Under the pieces are notes generated by a model. That model was not told where the DNA came from, made no database searches, and was given only the letters and a program-made list of their open reading frames with translations. From Solea solea (lineage: Eukaryota > Chordata > Actinopteri > Pleuronectiformes > Soleidae), in contig NC_081145.1 of the NCBI RefSeq assembly GCF_958295425.1, positions 24,971,389 through 25,035,388 of the forward strand: a stretch of DNA of 64,000 bases, read 5' to 3'. Made by a program: the position numbers and the translations under genes. Shown in pieces: positions 1 through 11,340 of the stretch. Each line of letters starts with the position of its first letter. Within the stretch, counting starts at the first letter, position 1.

Positions 1-1748
1 CGTCATAGTTTAGTATGTTGTCCAAAATGTGACATAAGTGTCATAGTTTAGTATGTCGTCCAAAATGTGACAAAAGTGTCATAGTTTAGTATGTCGTCCA
101 AAATGCGACAAAAATGTCATAGTTTAGTATGTCGTCCAAAATGCGACAAAAACGTCATAGTTTAGTATGTCGTCCAAAATGTGACAAAAGTGTCATAGTT
201 TAGTATGTCGTCCAAAATGTGACAAAAACGTCATAGTTTAGTATGTCGTCCAAAATGTGACAAAAGTGTCATAGTTTAGTATGTCGTCCAAAATGCGACA
301 AAAACGTCATAGTTTAGTATGTCGTCCGAAATGTGACAAAAATGTCATAGTTTAGTATGTCGTCCAAAATCAGACAAAAACGTCATAGTTTAGTATGTCG
401 TCCAAAATGTGACAAAAATGTCATAGTTTAGTCAGTCGTCCAAAATGCGACAAAAACGTCATAGTTTAGTATGTCGTCCAAAATGTGACAAAAACGTCAT
501 AGTTTAGTATGTCGTCCAAAATGTGACAAAAGTGTCATAGTTTAGTATGTCGTCCAAAATGTGACAAAAACGTCATACTTTAGTATGTCGTCCAAAATGT
601 GACAAAAGTGTCATAGTTTAGTATGTTGTCCAAAATGTGACATAAGTGTCATAGTTTAGTATGTCGTCCAAAATGTGACAAAAACGTCATAGTTTAGTAT
701 GTCGTCCAAAATGTGACAAAAGTGTCATAGTTTAGTATGTCGTCCAAAATGCGACAAAAATATCATAGTTTAGTATGTCGTCCAAAATGCGACAAAAATG
801 TCATAGTTTAGTATGTCGTCCAAAATGTGACAAAAATGTCATAGTTTAGTATGTCGTCCAAAATGTGACAAAAACGTCATAGTTTAGTATGTTGTCCAAA
901 ATGCGACATAAGTGTCATAGTTTAGTATGTCGTCCAAAATGTGACAAAAGTGTCATAGTTTAGTATGTCGTCCAAAATGCGACAAAAATGTCATAGTTTA
1001 GTATGTCGTCCAAAATGCGACAAAAACGTCATAGTTTAGTATGTCGTCCAAAATGTGACAAAAGTGTCATAGTTTAGTATGTCGTCCAAAATGTGACAAA
1101 AACGTCATAGTTTAGTATGTCGTCCAAAATGTGACAAAAGTGTCATAGTTTAGTATGTCGTCCAAAATGCGACAAAAACGTCATAGTTTAGTATGTCGTC
1201 CGAAATGTGACAAAAATGTCATAGTTTAGTATGTCGTCCAAAATCAGACAAAAACGTCATAGTTTAGTATGTCGTCCAAAATGTGACAAAAATGTCATAG
1301 TTTAGTCAGTCGTCCAAAATGCGACAAAAACGTCATAGTTTAGTATGTCGTCCAAAATGTGACAAAAACGTCATAGTTTAGTATGTCGTCCAAAATGTGA
1401 CAAAAGTGTCATAGTTTAGTATGTCGTCCAAAATGTGACAAAAACGTCATACTTTAGTATGTCGTCCAAAATGTGACAAAAGTGTCATAGTTTAGTATGT
1501 TGTCCAAAATGTGACATAAGTGTCATAGTTTAGTATGTCGTCCAAAATGTGACAAAAACGTCATAGTTTAGTATGTCGTCCAAAATGTGACAAAAACGTC
1601 ATAGTTTTGTATGTCGTCCAAAATGCGACAAAAATTTCATAGTTTAGTATGTCGTCCAAAATGCGACAAAAGTGTCATAGTTTAGTATGTCGTCCAAAAT
1701 GTGACAAAAATGTCATAGTTTAGTATGTCGTCCAAAATCAGACAAAAA
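1..1748. repeat. Higher-order block of type A satellite, 874 bp (23 units)
   Basis: Rare unit variants recur 874 bp apart. The unit with GTCAGTCGTCC occurs at 431 and 1305, and the unit with CATACTTTAG at 571 and 1445. The next occurrences (1837 and 1977) are 532 bp on, which is 14 units. So 1-874 and 875-1748 are near-identical blocks of 23 units, followed by a shortened copy. Confidence 0.85.
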
Positions 1749-4439
1749 CGTCATAGTTTAGTATGTCGTCCAAAATCAGACAAAAACGTCATAGTTTAGT
1801 ATGTCGTCCAAAATGTGACAAAAATGTCATAGTTTAGTCAGTCGTCCAAAATGCGACAAAAACGTCATAGTTTAGTATGTCGTCCAAAATGTGACAAAAA
1901 CGTCATAGTTTAGTATGTCGTCCAAAATGTGACAAAAGTGTCATAGTTTAGTATGTCGTCCAAAATGTGACAAAAACGTCATACTTTAGTATGTCATCCA
2001 AAATGTGACAAAATGTCATAGTTTAGTATGTCGTCCAAAATGTGACAAAAGTGTCATAGTTTAGTATGTTGTCCAAAATGTGACATAAGTGTCATAGTTT
2101 AGTATGTCGTCCAAAATGTGACAAAAACGTCATAGTTTTGTATGTCGTCCAAAATGCGACAAAAATTTCATAGTTTAGTATGTCGTCCAAAATGCGACAA
2201 AAGTGTCATAGTTTAGTATGTCGTCCAAAATGTGACAAAAGTGTCATAGTTTTGTATGTCGTCCAAAATGTGACAAAAACGTCATAGTTTAGTATGTTGT
2301 CCAAAATGTGACATAAGTGTCATAGTTTAGTATGTCGTCCAAAATGTGACAAAAACGTCATAGTTTTGTATGTCGTCCAAAATGCGACAAAAATTTTATA
2401 GTTCAGTATGTCGTCCAAAATGCGACAAAAATGTCATAGTTTAGTATGTCGTCCAAAATGTGACAAAAGTGTCATAGTTTAGTATGTCGTCCAAAATGTG
2501 ACAAAAACGTCATAGTTTAGTATGTCGTCCAAAATGTGACAAAAGTGTCATAGTTTAGTATGTCGTCCAAAATGCGACAAAAACTTCATAGTTTAGTATG
2601 TCGTCCGAAATGTGACAAAAGTGTCATAGTTTAGTATGTCGTCCAAAATGCGACAAAAACGTCATAGTTTAGTATGTCGTCCGAAATGTGACAAAAATGT
2701 CATAGTTTAGTATGTCGTCCAAAATCAGACAAAAACGTCATAGTTTAGTATGTCGTCCAAAATGTGACAAAAACGTCATAGTTTAGTATGTCGTCCAAAA
2801 TGTGACAAAAATGTCATAGTTTAGTATGTCGTCCAAAATGCGACAAAAATGTCATAGTTTAGTCAGTCGTCCAAAATGCGACAAAAACGTCATAGTTTAG
2901 TATGCCGTCCAAAATGTGACAAAAACGTCATAGTTTAGTATGTCGTCCAAAATGTGACAAAATGTCATAGTTTAGTATGTCATCCAAAATGCGACAAAAA
3001 CGTCATAGTTTAGCATGTCGTCCGAAATGTGACAAAAATGTCATAGTTTAGTATGTCGTCCGAAATCAGACAAAAAACGTCATAGTTTAGTATGTCGTCC
3101 AAAATCAGACAAAAACGTCATAGTTTAGTATGTCGTCCAAAATGTGACAAAAGTGTCATAGTTTAGTATGTCGTCCAAAATGTGACAAAAGTGTCATAGT
3201 TTAGTATGTTGTCCAAAATGTGACAAAAGTGTCATAGTTTAGTATGTCGTCCAAAATGTGACAAAAACGTCATAGTTTTGTATGTCGTCCAAAATGCGAC
3301 AAAAATGTCATAGTTTAGTATGTCGTCCAAAATGCGTCAAAAATGTCATAATTTAGTATGTCGTCCAAAATGCGACAATAATGTCATAGTTTAGTATGTC
3401 GTCCAAAATGCGACAAAAATGTCATAGTTTAGTATGTCGTCCAAAATGTGACAAAAACATCATAGTTTAGTATGTCGTCCAAAATGCGTCAAAAATGTCA
3501 TAGTTTAGTATGTCGTCCAAAATGCGACAATAATGTCATAGTTTAGTATGTCGTCCAAAATGCGACAAAAATGTCATAGTTTAGTATGTCGTCCAAAATG
3601 CGACAATAATGTCATAGTTTAGTATGTCGTCCAAAATGTGACAAAAGTGTCATAGTTTAGTATGTTGTCCAAAATGTGACAAAAGTGTCACAGTTTAGTA
3701 TGTCGTCCAAAATGCGACAAAAATGTGATAGTTTAGTATGTCGTCCAAAATGCGACAAAAATGTCATAGTATAGTATGTCGTCCAAAATCAGTCAAAAAA
3801 GTCATACTATAGTATTTCGTCCAAAATCAGCCAAAAAGTCATACTATAGTATGTCGTCCAAAATCAGTCAAAAAAGTCATACTATAGTATGTCGTCCACA
3901 ATCAGTCAAAAAAGTCATAGTATAGTATGTCGTCCAAAATCAATCAAAAAAGTCATAGTATAGTATGTCGTCCAAAATCAGTCAAAAAAGTCATACTATA
4001 GTATGTCGTCCAAAATCATTTAAAAAAGTCGTAGTATAGTATGTCGTCAAAAATCAGTCAAATAAGTCATAGTATAGTATGTCGTCAAAAATCAGTCAAA
4101 GAGTCATACTATAGTATGTCGTCAAAAATCTGTCAAAGAGTCATACTATAGTATGTCTTCCAAAATCAGTCAAATCAGTCAAAAAAGTCATACTATAGTA
4201 TGTCGTCCACAATCAGTCAAAAAAGTCATACTATAGTATGTCGTCCAAAATCAGTCAAAAAAATCATAGTATAGTATGTCGTCCAAAATCAGTCAAATAA
4301 GTCATACTATAGTATGTCGTCCAAAATCAGTCAAAAAAGTCATAGTATAGTATGTCGTCCAAAATCAGTCAAAAAAGTCATAGTATAGTATGTCGTCCAA
4401 AATCAGTCAAAAAAGTCATACTATAGTATGTCGTCCAAA

Positions 4440-5960
4440 ATCAGTCAAAACAAGTCATAGTATAGTATGTCGTCCAAAATCAGTCAAAAAAATCATAGCA
4501 TAGTATGTTGTCCAAATTTTTACAAAAAGGTCATAGTATAGTATGTCCTCCAAAATCAGTCAAAAAAGTCATACTATAGTATGTCGTCCAAAATCAATCA
4601 AAAAAGTCATACTATAGTATTTCGTCCAAAATCAGTCAAAAAAGTCATACTATAGTATGTCGTCCAAAATCAGTCAAAAAAGTCATAGTATAGTATGTCG
4701 TCCAAAATCAGTCAAAAAAGTCATAGTATAGTATGTCGTCCAAAATCAGTCAAAAAAGTCATACTATAGTATGTCGTCCACAATCAGTCAAAAAAGTCAT
4801 ACTATAGTATGTCGTCCACAATCAGTCAAAAAAGTCATACTATAGTATGTCGTCAAAAATCAGTCAAAAAAGTCATACTATAGTATGTCGTCCAAAATCA
4901 GTCAAAAAAGTCATACTATAGTATGTCGTCCAAAATCAGTCAAAAAAGTCATAGTATAGTATGTCGTCCAAAATCAGTCAAAAAGTCATAGTATAGTATG
5001 TCGTCCAAAATCAATCAAAAAAGTCATAGTATAGTATGTCGTCCAAAATCAATCAAAAAAGTCATAGTATAGTATGTCGTCCAAAATCAGTCAAAAAAGT
5101 CATAGTATAGTATGTCGTCCAAAATCAGTCAAAAAAGTCATACTATAGTATGTCGTCCAAAATCAGTCAAAACAAGTCATAGTATAGTATGTCGTCCAAA
5201 ATCAGTCAAAAAAATCATAGCATAGTATGTTGTCCAAAACTTGACAAAAAGGTCATAGTATAGTATGTCCTCCAAAATCAGTCAAAAAAGTCATACTATA
5301 GTATGTCGTCCAAAATCAATCAAAAAAGTCATACTATAGTATTTCGTCCAAAATCAGTCAAAAAAGTCATACTATAGTATGTCGTCCAAAATCAGTCAAA
5401 AAAGTCATAGTATAGTATGTCGTCCAAAATCAGTCAAAAAAGTCATAGTATAGTATGTCGTCCAAAATCAGTCAAAAAAGTCATACTATAGTATGTCGTC
5501 CACAATCAGTCAAAAAAGTCATACTATAGTATGTCGTCCACAATCAGTCAAAAAAGTCATACTATAGTATGTCGTCAAAAATCAGTCAAAAAAGTCATAC
5601 TATAGTATGTCGTCCAAAATCAGTCAAAAAAGTCATACTATAGTATGTCGTCCAAAATCAGTCAAAAAAGTCATAGTATAGTATGTCGTCCAAAATCAGT
5701 CAAAAAGTCATAGTATAGTATGTCGTCCAAAATCAATCAAAAAAGTCATAGTATAGTATGTCGTCCAAAATCAATCAAAAAAGTCATAGTATAGTATGCC
5801 ATCCAAAATCAGTCAAAAAAGTCATACTATAGTATGTCGTCCAAAATCAGTCAAAAAAGTCATAGTATAGTATGTCGTCCAAAATCAGTCAAAAAAGTCA
5901 TAGTATAGTATGTCGTCCAAAATCAGTCAAATAAGTCATACTATAGTATGTCGTCCAAAA
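4440..5960. repeat. Higher-order block of type B satellite, 722 bp (19 units)
   Basis: The unusual unit reading TTGTCC followed by an AAGGTCATAG ending appears at 4508 and 5230, 722 bp or 19 units apart, with the same neighbouring variants (TCCACAATCAG, AAAACAAGTCATAG) in the same order. Related copies of the marker unit recur at about 7093, 7467, 7887, 8112, 8571, 9449 and 10006, so pieces of this block were copied through the right half of the array. Confidence 0.75.
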
Positions 5961-8900
5961 TCAGTCAAAAAAGTCATACTATAGTATGTCGTCCAAAATG
6001 CGACAAAAATGTCATAGTTTAGTATGTCGTCCAAAATGTGACAAAAATGTCATAGTTTAGTATGTCGTCCAAAATGCGTCAAAAATGTCATAGTTTAGTA
6101 TGTCGTCCAAAATGCGACAATAATGTCATAGTTTAGTATGTCGTCCAAAATGGGACAAAAATGTCATAGTTTAGTATGTCGTCCAAAATGCGACAATAAT
6201 GTCATAGTTTAGTATGTCGTCCAAAATGTGACAAAAGTGTCATAGTTTAGTATGTTGTCCAAAATGTGACAAAAGTGTCATAGTTTAGTATGTCGTCCAA
6301 AATGCGACAAAAATGTGATAGTTTAGTATGTCGTCCAAAATGCGACAAAAATGTCATAGTATAGTATGTCGTCCAAAACGAGTCAAAAAAGTCATACTAT
6401 AGTATTTCGTCCAAAATCAGCCAAAAAGTCATACTATAGTATGTCGTCCAAAATCAGTCAAAAAAGTCATACTATAGTATGTCGTCCACAATCAGTCAAA
6501 AAAGTCATAGTATAGTATGTCGTCCAAAATCAATCAAAAAAGTCATAGTATAGTATGTCGTCCAAAATCAGTCAAAAAAGTCATACTATAGTATGTCGTC
6601 CAAAATCAGTCAAAAAAATCATAGTATAGTATGTCATCCAAAATCAGTCAAATAAGTCATACTATAGTATGTCGTCCAAAATTTGACAAAAAAGTCATAC
6701 TATATAGTATGTCGTCCAAAATCAGTCAAAAAAGTCATACTATAGTATGTCGTCCAAAATCAGTCAAAACAAGTCATAGTATAGTATGTCGTCCAAAATC
6801 AGTCAAAAAGTCATACTATAGTATGTCGTCCAAAATCAGTCAAAAAAGTCATAGTATAGTATGTTGTCAAAAATCAGTCAAAAAAGTCATACTATAGAAT
6901 GTCGTCCAAAATCAGTCAAAACAAGTCATAGTATAGTATGTCGTCCAAAATCAGTCAAAAAAGTCATAGTATAGTATGTCGTCAAAAATCAGTCAAAAAA
7001 GTCATACTATAGTATGTCGTCCAAAATCAGTCAAAACAAGTCATAGTATAGTATGTCGTCCAAAATCAGTCAAAAAAATCATAGTATAGTATGTTGTCCA
7101 AAACTTGACAAAAAGGTCATAGTATAGTATGTCCAGTCAAAAAAGTCATACTATAGTATGTCGTCCAAAATCAATCAAAAAAGTCATACTATAGTATTTC
7201 GTCCAAAATCAGTCAAAAAAGTCATACTATAGTATGTCGTCCAAAATCAGTCAAAAAAGTCATAGTATAGTATGTCGTCCAAAATCAGTCAAAAAAGTCA
7301 TACTATAGTATGTCGTCCACAATCAGTCAAAAAAGTCATACTATAGTATGTCGTCCAAAATCAGTCAAAAAAGTCATACTATAGTATGTCGTCCAAAATC
7401 AGTCAAAACAAGTCATAGTATAGTATGTCGTCCAAAATCAGTCAAAAAAATCATAGTATAGTATGTTGTCCAAAACTTGACAAAAAGGTCATAGTATAGT
7501 ATGTCGTCCAAAATCAGTCAAAAAAGTCATACTATAGTATGTCGTCCAAAATCAGTCAAAAAAGTCATAGTATAGTATGTCGTCCAAAATCAGTCAAAAA
7601 AGTCATAGTATAGTATGTCGTCCAAAATCAATCAAAAAAGTCATAGTATAGTATGTCGTCCAAAATCAATCAAAAAAGTCATAGTATAGTATGCCATCCA
7701 AAATCACTCAAAAAAGTCATACTATAGTATGTCGTCCAAAATCAGTCAAAAAAGTCATAGTATAGTATGTCGTCCAAAATAGGTCAAAAAAGTCATAGTA
7801 TAGTATGTCGTCCAAAATCAGTCAAATAAGTCATACTATAGTTTGTCGTCCAAAATCAGTCAAAAAAATCATAGTATAGTATGTTGTCCAAAACTTGACA
7901 AAAAGGTCATAGTATAGTATGTCGTCCAAAATCAGTCAAAAAAGTCATACTATAGTATGTCGTCCAAAATTTGACAAAAAAGTCATACTATAGTATTTCG
8001 TCCAAAATCAGTCAAAAAAGTCATACTATAGTATGTCGTCCAAAATCAGTCAAAACAAGTCATAGTATAGTATGTCGTCCAAAATCAGTCAAAAAAATCA
8101 TAGCATAGTATGTTGTCCAAAACTTGACAAAAAGGTCATAGTATAGTATGTCCTCCAAAATCAGTCAAAAAAGTCATACTATAGTATGTCGTCCAAAATC
8201 AATCAAAAAAGTCATACTATAGTATTTCGTCCAAAATCAGTCAAAAAAGTCATACTATAGTATGTCGTCCAAAATCAGTCAAAAAAGTCATAGTATAGTA
8301 TGTCGTCCAAAATCAGTCAAAAAAGTCATAGTATAGTATGTCGTCCAAAATCAGTCAAAAAAGTCATCCTATAGTATGTCGTCCACAATCAGTCAAAAAA
8401 GTCATACTATAGTATGTCGTCCACAATCAGTCAAAAAAGTCATACTATAGTATGTCGTCAAAAATCAGTCAAAAAAGTCATACTATAGTATGTCGTCCAA
8501 AATCAGTCAAAACAAGTCATAGTATAGTATGTCGTCCAAAATCAGTCAAAAAAATCATAGTATAGTATGTTGTCCAAAACTTGACAAAAAGGTCATAGTA
8601 TAGTATGTCGTCCAAAATCAGTCAAAAAAGTCATACTATAGTATGTCGTCCAAAATCAGTCAAAAAAGTCATAGTATAGTATGTCGTCCAAAATCAGTCA
8701 AAAAAGTCATAGTATAGTATGTCGTCCAAAATCAATCAAAAAAGTCATAGTATAGTATGTCGTCCAAAATCAATCAAAAAAGTCATAGTATAGTATGCCA
8801 TCCAAAATCAGTCAAAAAAGTCATACTATAGTATGTCGTCCAAAATCAGTCAAAAAAGTCATAGTATAGTATGTCGTCCAAAATCAGTCAAAAAAGTCAT

Positions 8901-10745
8901 AGTATAGTATGTCGTCCAAAATCAGTCAAATAAGTCATACTATAGTATGTCGTCCAAAATCAGTCAAAAAAGTCATACTATAGTATGTCGTCCAAAATCA
9001 GTCAAAAAAGTCATACTATAGTATGTCGTCCAAAATGCGACAAAAATGTCATAGTTTAGTATGTCGTCCAAAATGTGACAAAAACATCATAGTTTAGTAT
9101 GTCGTCCAAAATGCGTCAAAAATGTCATAGTTTAGTATGTCGTCCAAAATGGGACAAAAATGTCATAGTTTAGTATGTCGTCCAAAATGCGACAATAATG
9201 TCATAGTATAGTATGTCGTCCAAAATCAGTCAAAAAAGTGTCATAGTATAGTATGTCGTCCAAAATCAGTCAAAAAAGTCATACTATAGTATGTCGTCCA
9301 CAATCAGTCAAAAAAGTCATACTATAGTATGTCGTCCAAAATCAGTCAAAAAAGTCATACTATAGTATGTCGTCCAAAATCAGTCAAAACAAGTCATAGT
9401 ATAGTATGTCGTCCAAAATCAGTCAAAAAAATCATAGTATAGTATGTTGTCCAAAACTTGACAAAAAGGTCATAGTATAGTATGTCGTCCAAAATCAGTC
9501 AAAAAAGTCATACTATAGTATGTCGTCCAAAATCAGTCAAAAAAGTCATAGTATAGTATGTCGTCCAAAATCAGTCAAAAAAGTCATAGTATAGTATGTC
9601 GTCCAAAATCAATCAAAAAAGTCATAGTATAGTATGTCGTCCAAAACTTGACAAAAAGGTCATAGTATAGTATGTCGTCCAAAATCAGTCAAAAAAGTCA
9701 TACTATAGTATGTCGTCCAAAATTTGACAAAAAAGTCATACTATAGTATTTCGTCCAAAATCAGTCAAAAAAGTCATACTATAGTATGTCGTCCAAAATC
9801 AGTCAAAAAATTCATAGTATAGTATGTCGTCAAAAATCAGTCAAAAAAGTCATACTATAGTATGTCGTCCAAAATCAGTTAAAAAAGTCATACTATAGTA
9901 TGTCGTCCAAAATCAGTCAAAAAAGTCATACTATAGTATGTCGTCCACAATCAGTCGAAAAAGTCATACGTCGTCCAAAATCAGTCAAAAAAATCATAGT
10001 ATAGTATGTTGTCCAAAACTTTACAAAAAGGTCATAGTATAGTATGTCGTCCAAAATCAGTCAAAAAAGTCATACTATAGTATGTCGTCCAAAATTTGAC
10101 AAAAAAGTCATACTATAGTATTTCGTCCAAAATCAGTCAAAAAAGTCATACTATAGTATGTCGTCCAAAATCAGTCAAAAAAGTCATAGTATAGTATGTC
10201 GTCCAAAATCAATCAAAAAAGTCATAGTATAGTATGTCGTCCAAAATCAGTCAAAAAAGTCATACTATAGTATGTCGTCCAAAATCAGTCAAAAAAGTCA
10301 TAGTATAGTATGTCGTCAAAAATCAGTCAAAAAAGTCATAGTATAGTATGTCGTCAAAAATCAGTCAAAAAAGTCATACTTTAGTATGTCGTCCAAAATC
10401 AGTCAGAAAAGTCATAGTATAGTATGTCGTCCAAAATCAGTCAAATAAGTCATACTATAGTATGTCGTCCAAAATTTGACAAAAAAGTCATACTATAGTA
10501 TGTCATCCAAAATCAGTCAAATCAGTCAAAAAAGTCATACTATAGTATGTCGTCCACGATCAGTCAAAAAAGTCATTATAGTATGTCGTCCAAAATCAGT
10601 CAAAAAAGTCATACTATAGTATGTCGTCCAAAATCAGTCAAAAAAGTCATACTATAGTATGTCGTCCAAATTCAGTCAAAAAAATCATAGTCTAGTATGT
10701 CGTCCAAAATCAGACAAAAACGTCATAGTTTAGTATGTCGTCCAC

Positions 10746-11187
10746 ACAGAAATTTCTCAGACCTGGGATTGAACCTGGATACTTCTTGCAACAGTAGCAT
10801 AGTTGTCGTCCAAAAACTCACAAAAATGTCATACTTAAGTATGTCATGATAAACTATCGCAGCTCACATGAATAGCAACTTTTTCAAAATTGTGAGCTAA
10901 ATTCACAATTCTAAAGGTTTATTTTCTGCAATTTATTCATCTATCTCCACTCTCAAACTTAAATCACTTATTGTATACCACTGTAGAAACACAGATGTGA
11001 GTTTAAAACAAAAACTTTATATAAGTTAAGGATTAAGAAAAAAATACATGAATCTCACTCTCTAACACCTATAACACCTTTAATCTTTAACACGTGGAGC
11101 TTTGACGTTAATTAGATGTTTTAGTGTCTGACTGGTATATGATGATGATTATACAGTATGAATGATCATATGTTTCTTCTGCTGTAG
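10746..11187. other. Array edge and unique intron sequence before the first visible rasef exon
   Basis: Just right of the array is a short non-satellite stretch (about 10746-10802) containing GGGATTGAACCTGGAT, which looks like the B-box region of a tRNA-derived SINE on the minus strand. One more degenerate satellite unit follows (about 10803-10850), then AT-rich unique sequence up to the exon at 11188. No gene is seen. Confidence 0.5.
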
Positions 11188-11340
11188 TCTCAGGGAGCAG
11201 CTGGCTGATCTTTACCAGACCATTCATTCCTCTGCCAACATGACTCTGCTCCAGGAGTACGAGAAGACCATCCACACATTGATCAGTCAGAGCCTGGACT
11301 ACAGACTGGAGTGTGAGCAGCTGGAGAGCAGCATGAAGCG
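11188..11340 (+). CDS. rasef: rasef exon, coiled coil start
   Basis: The acceptor CTGTAG precedes 11188 and the donor CG|GTAAGAG follows 11340. It encodes [16 protein letters not shown] onward, ending in the split Arg codon after SSMK: leucine- and glutamate-rich coiled coil. A second AG at 11192-11193 would shorten the exon by two codons in frame. Confidence 0.85.

Larger units (their letters stand above)
1..10745. repeat. 38-bp satellite array, two alternating unit types
   Basis: A head-to-tail array of a 38-bp unit runs without a gap from the left edge, about 280 copies, so the array is longer than what is seen. Successive units start at 2, 40 and 78. All units share the core TATGTCGTCCAAAAT. 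Type A units read CATAGTTTAGTATG and end in TGTGACAAAA or TGCGACAAAA. Type B units read CATACTATAGTATG or CATAGTATAGTATG and end in CAGTCAAAAAA. Rough blocks: A 1-3769, B 3770-5995, A 5996-6355, B 6356-9033, A 9034-9206, B 9207-10690, then one A-like unit. Small indels (for example near 4165, 6700, 7135 and 9970) break the period locally. I see no gene in it; short open frames such as the one at 6631-6897 are only the repeat translated. The family name is unknown to me. Confidence 0.97.

Noticed and set aside
6631..6897. 88-codon open frame reading MSSKISQ repeats
   Set aside because: It is only the 38-bp satellite translated; the frame is open by chance and shifts with every indel.
1..10745. 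CRISPR-like array
   Set aside because: The units are contiguous 38-bp repeats with no unique spacers, and the context is a fish genome.
10755..10800. tRNA gene suggested by a B-box-like motif
   Set aside because: Only the B-box part is visible; no A box or cloverleaf can be formed, so at most a SINE fragment.
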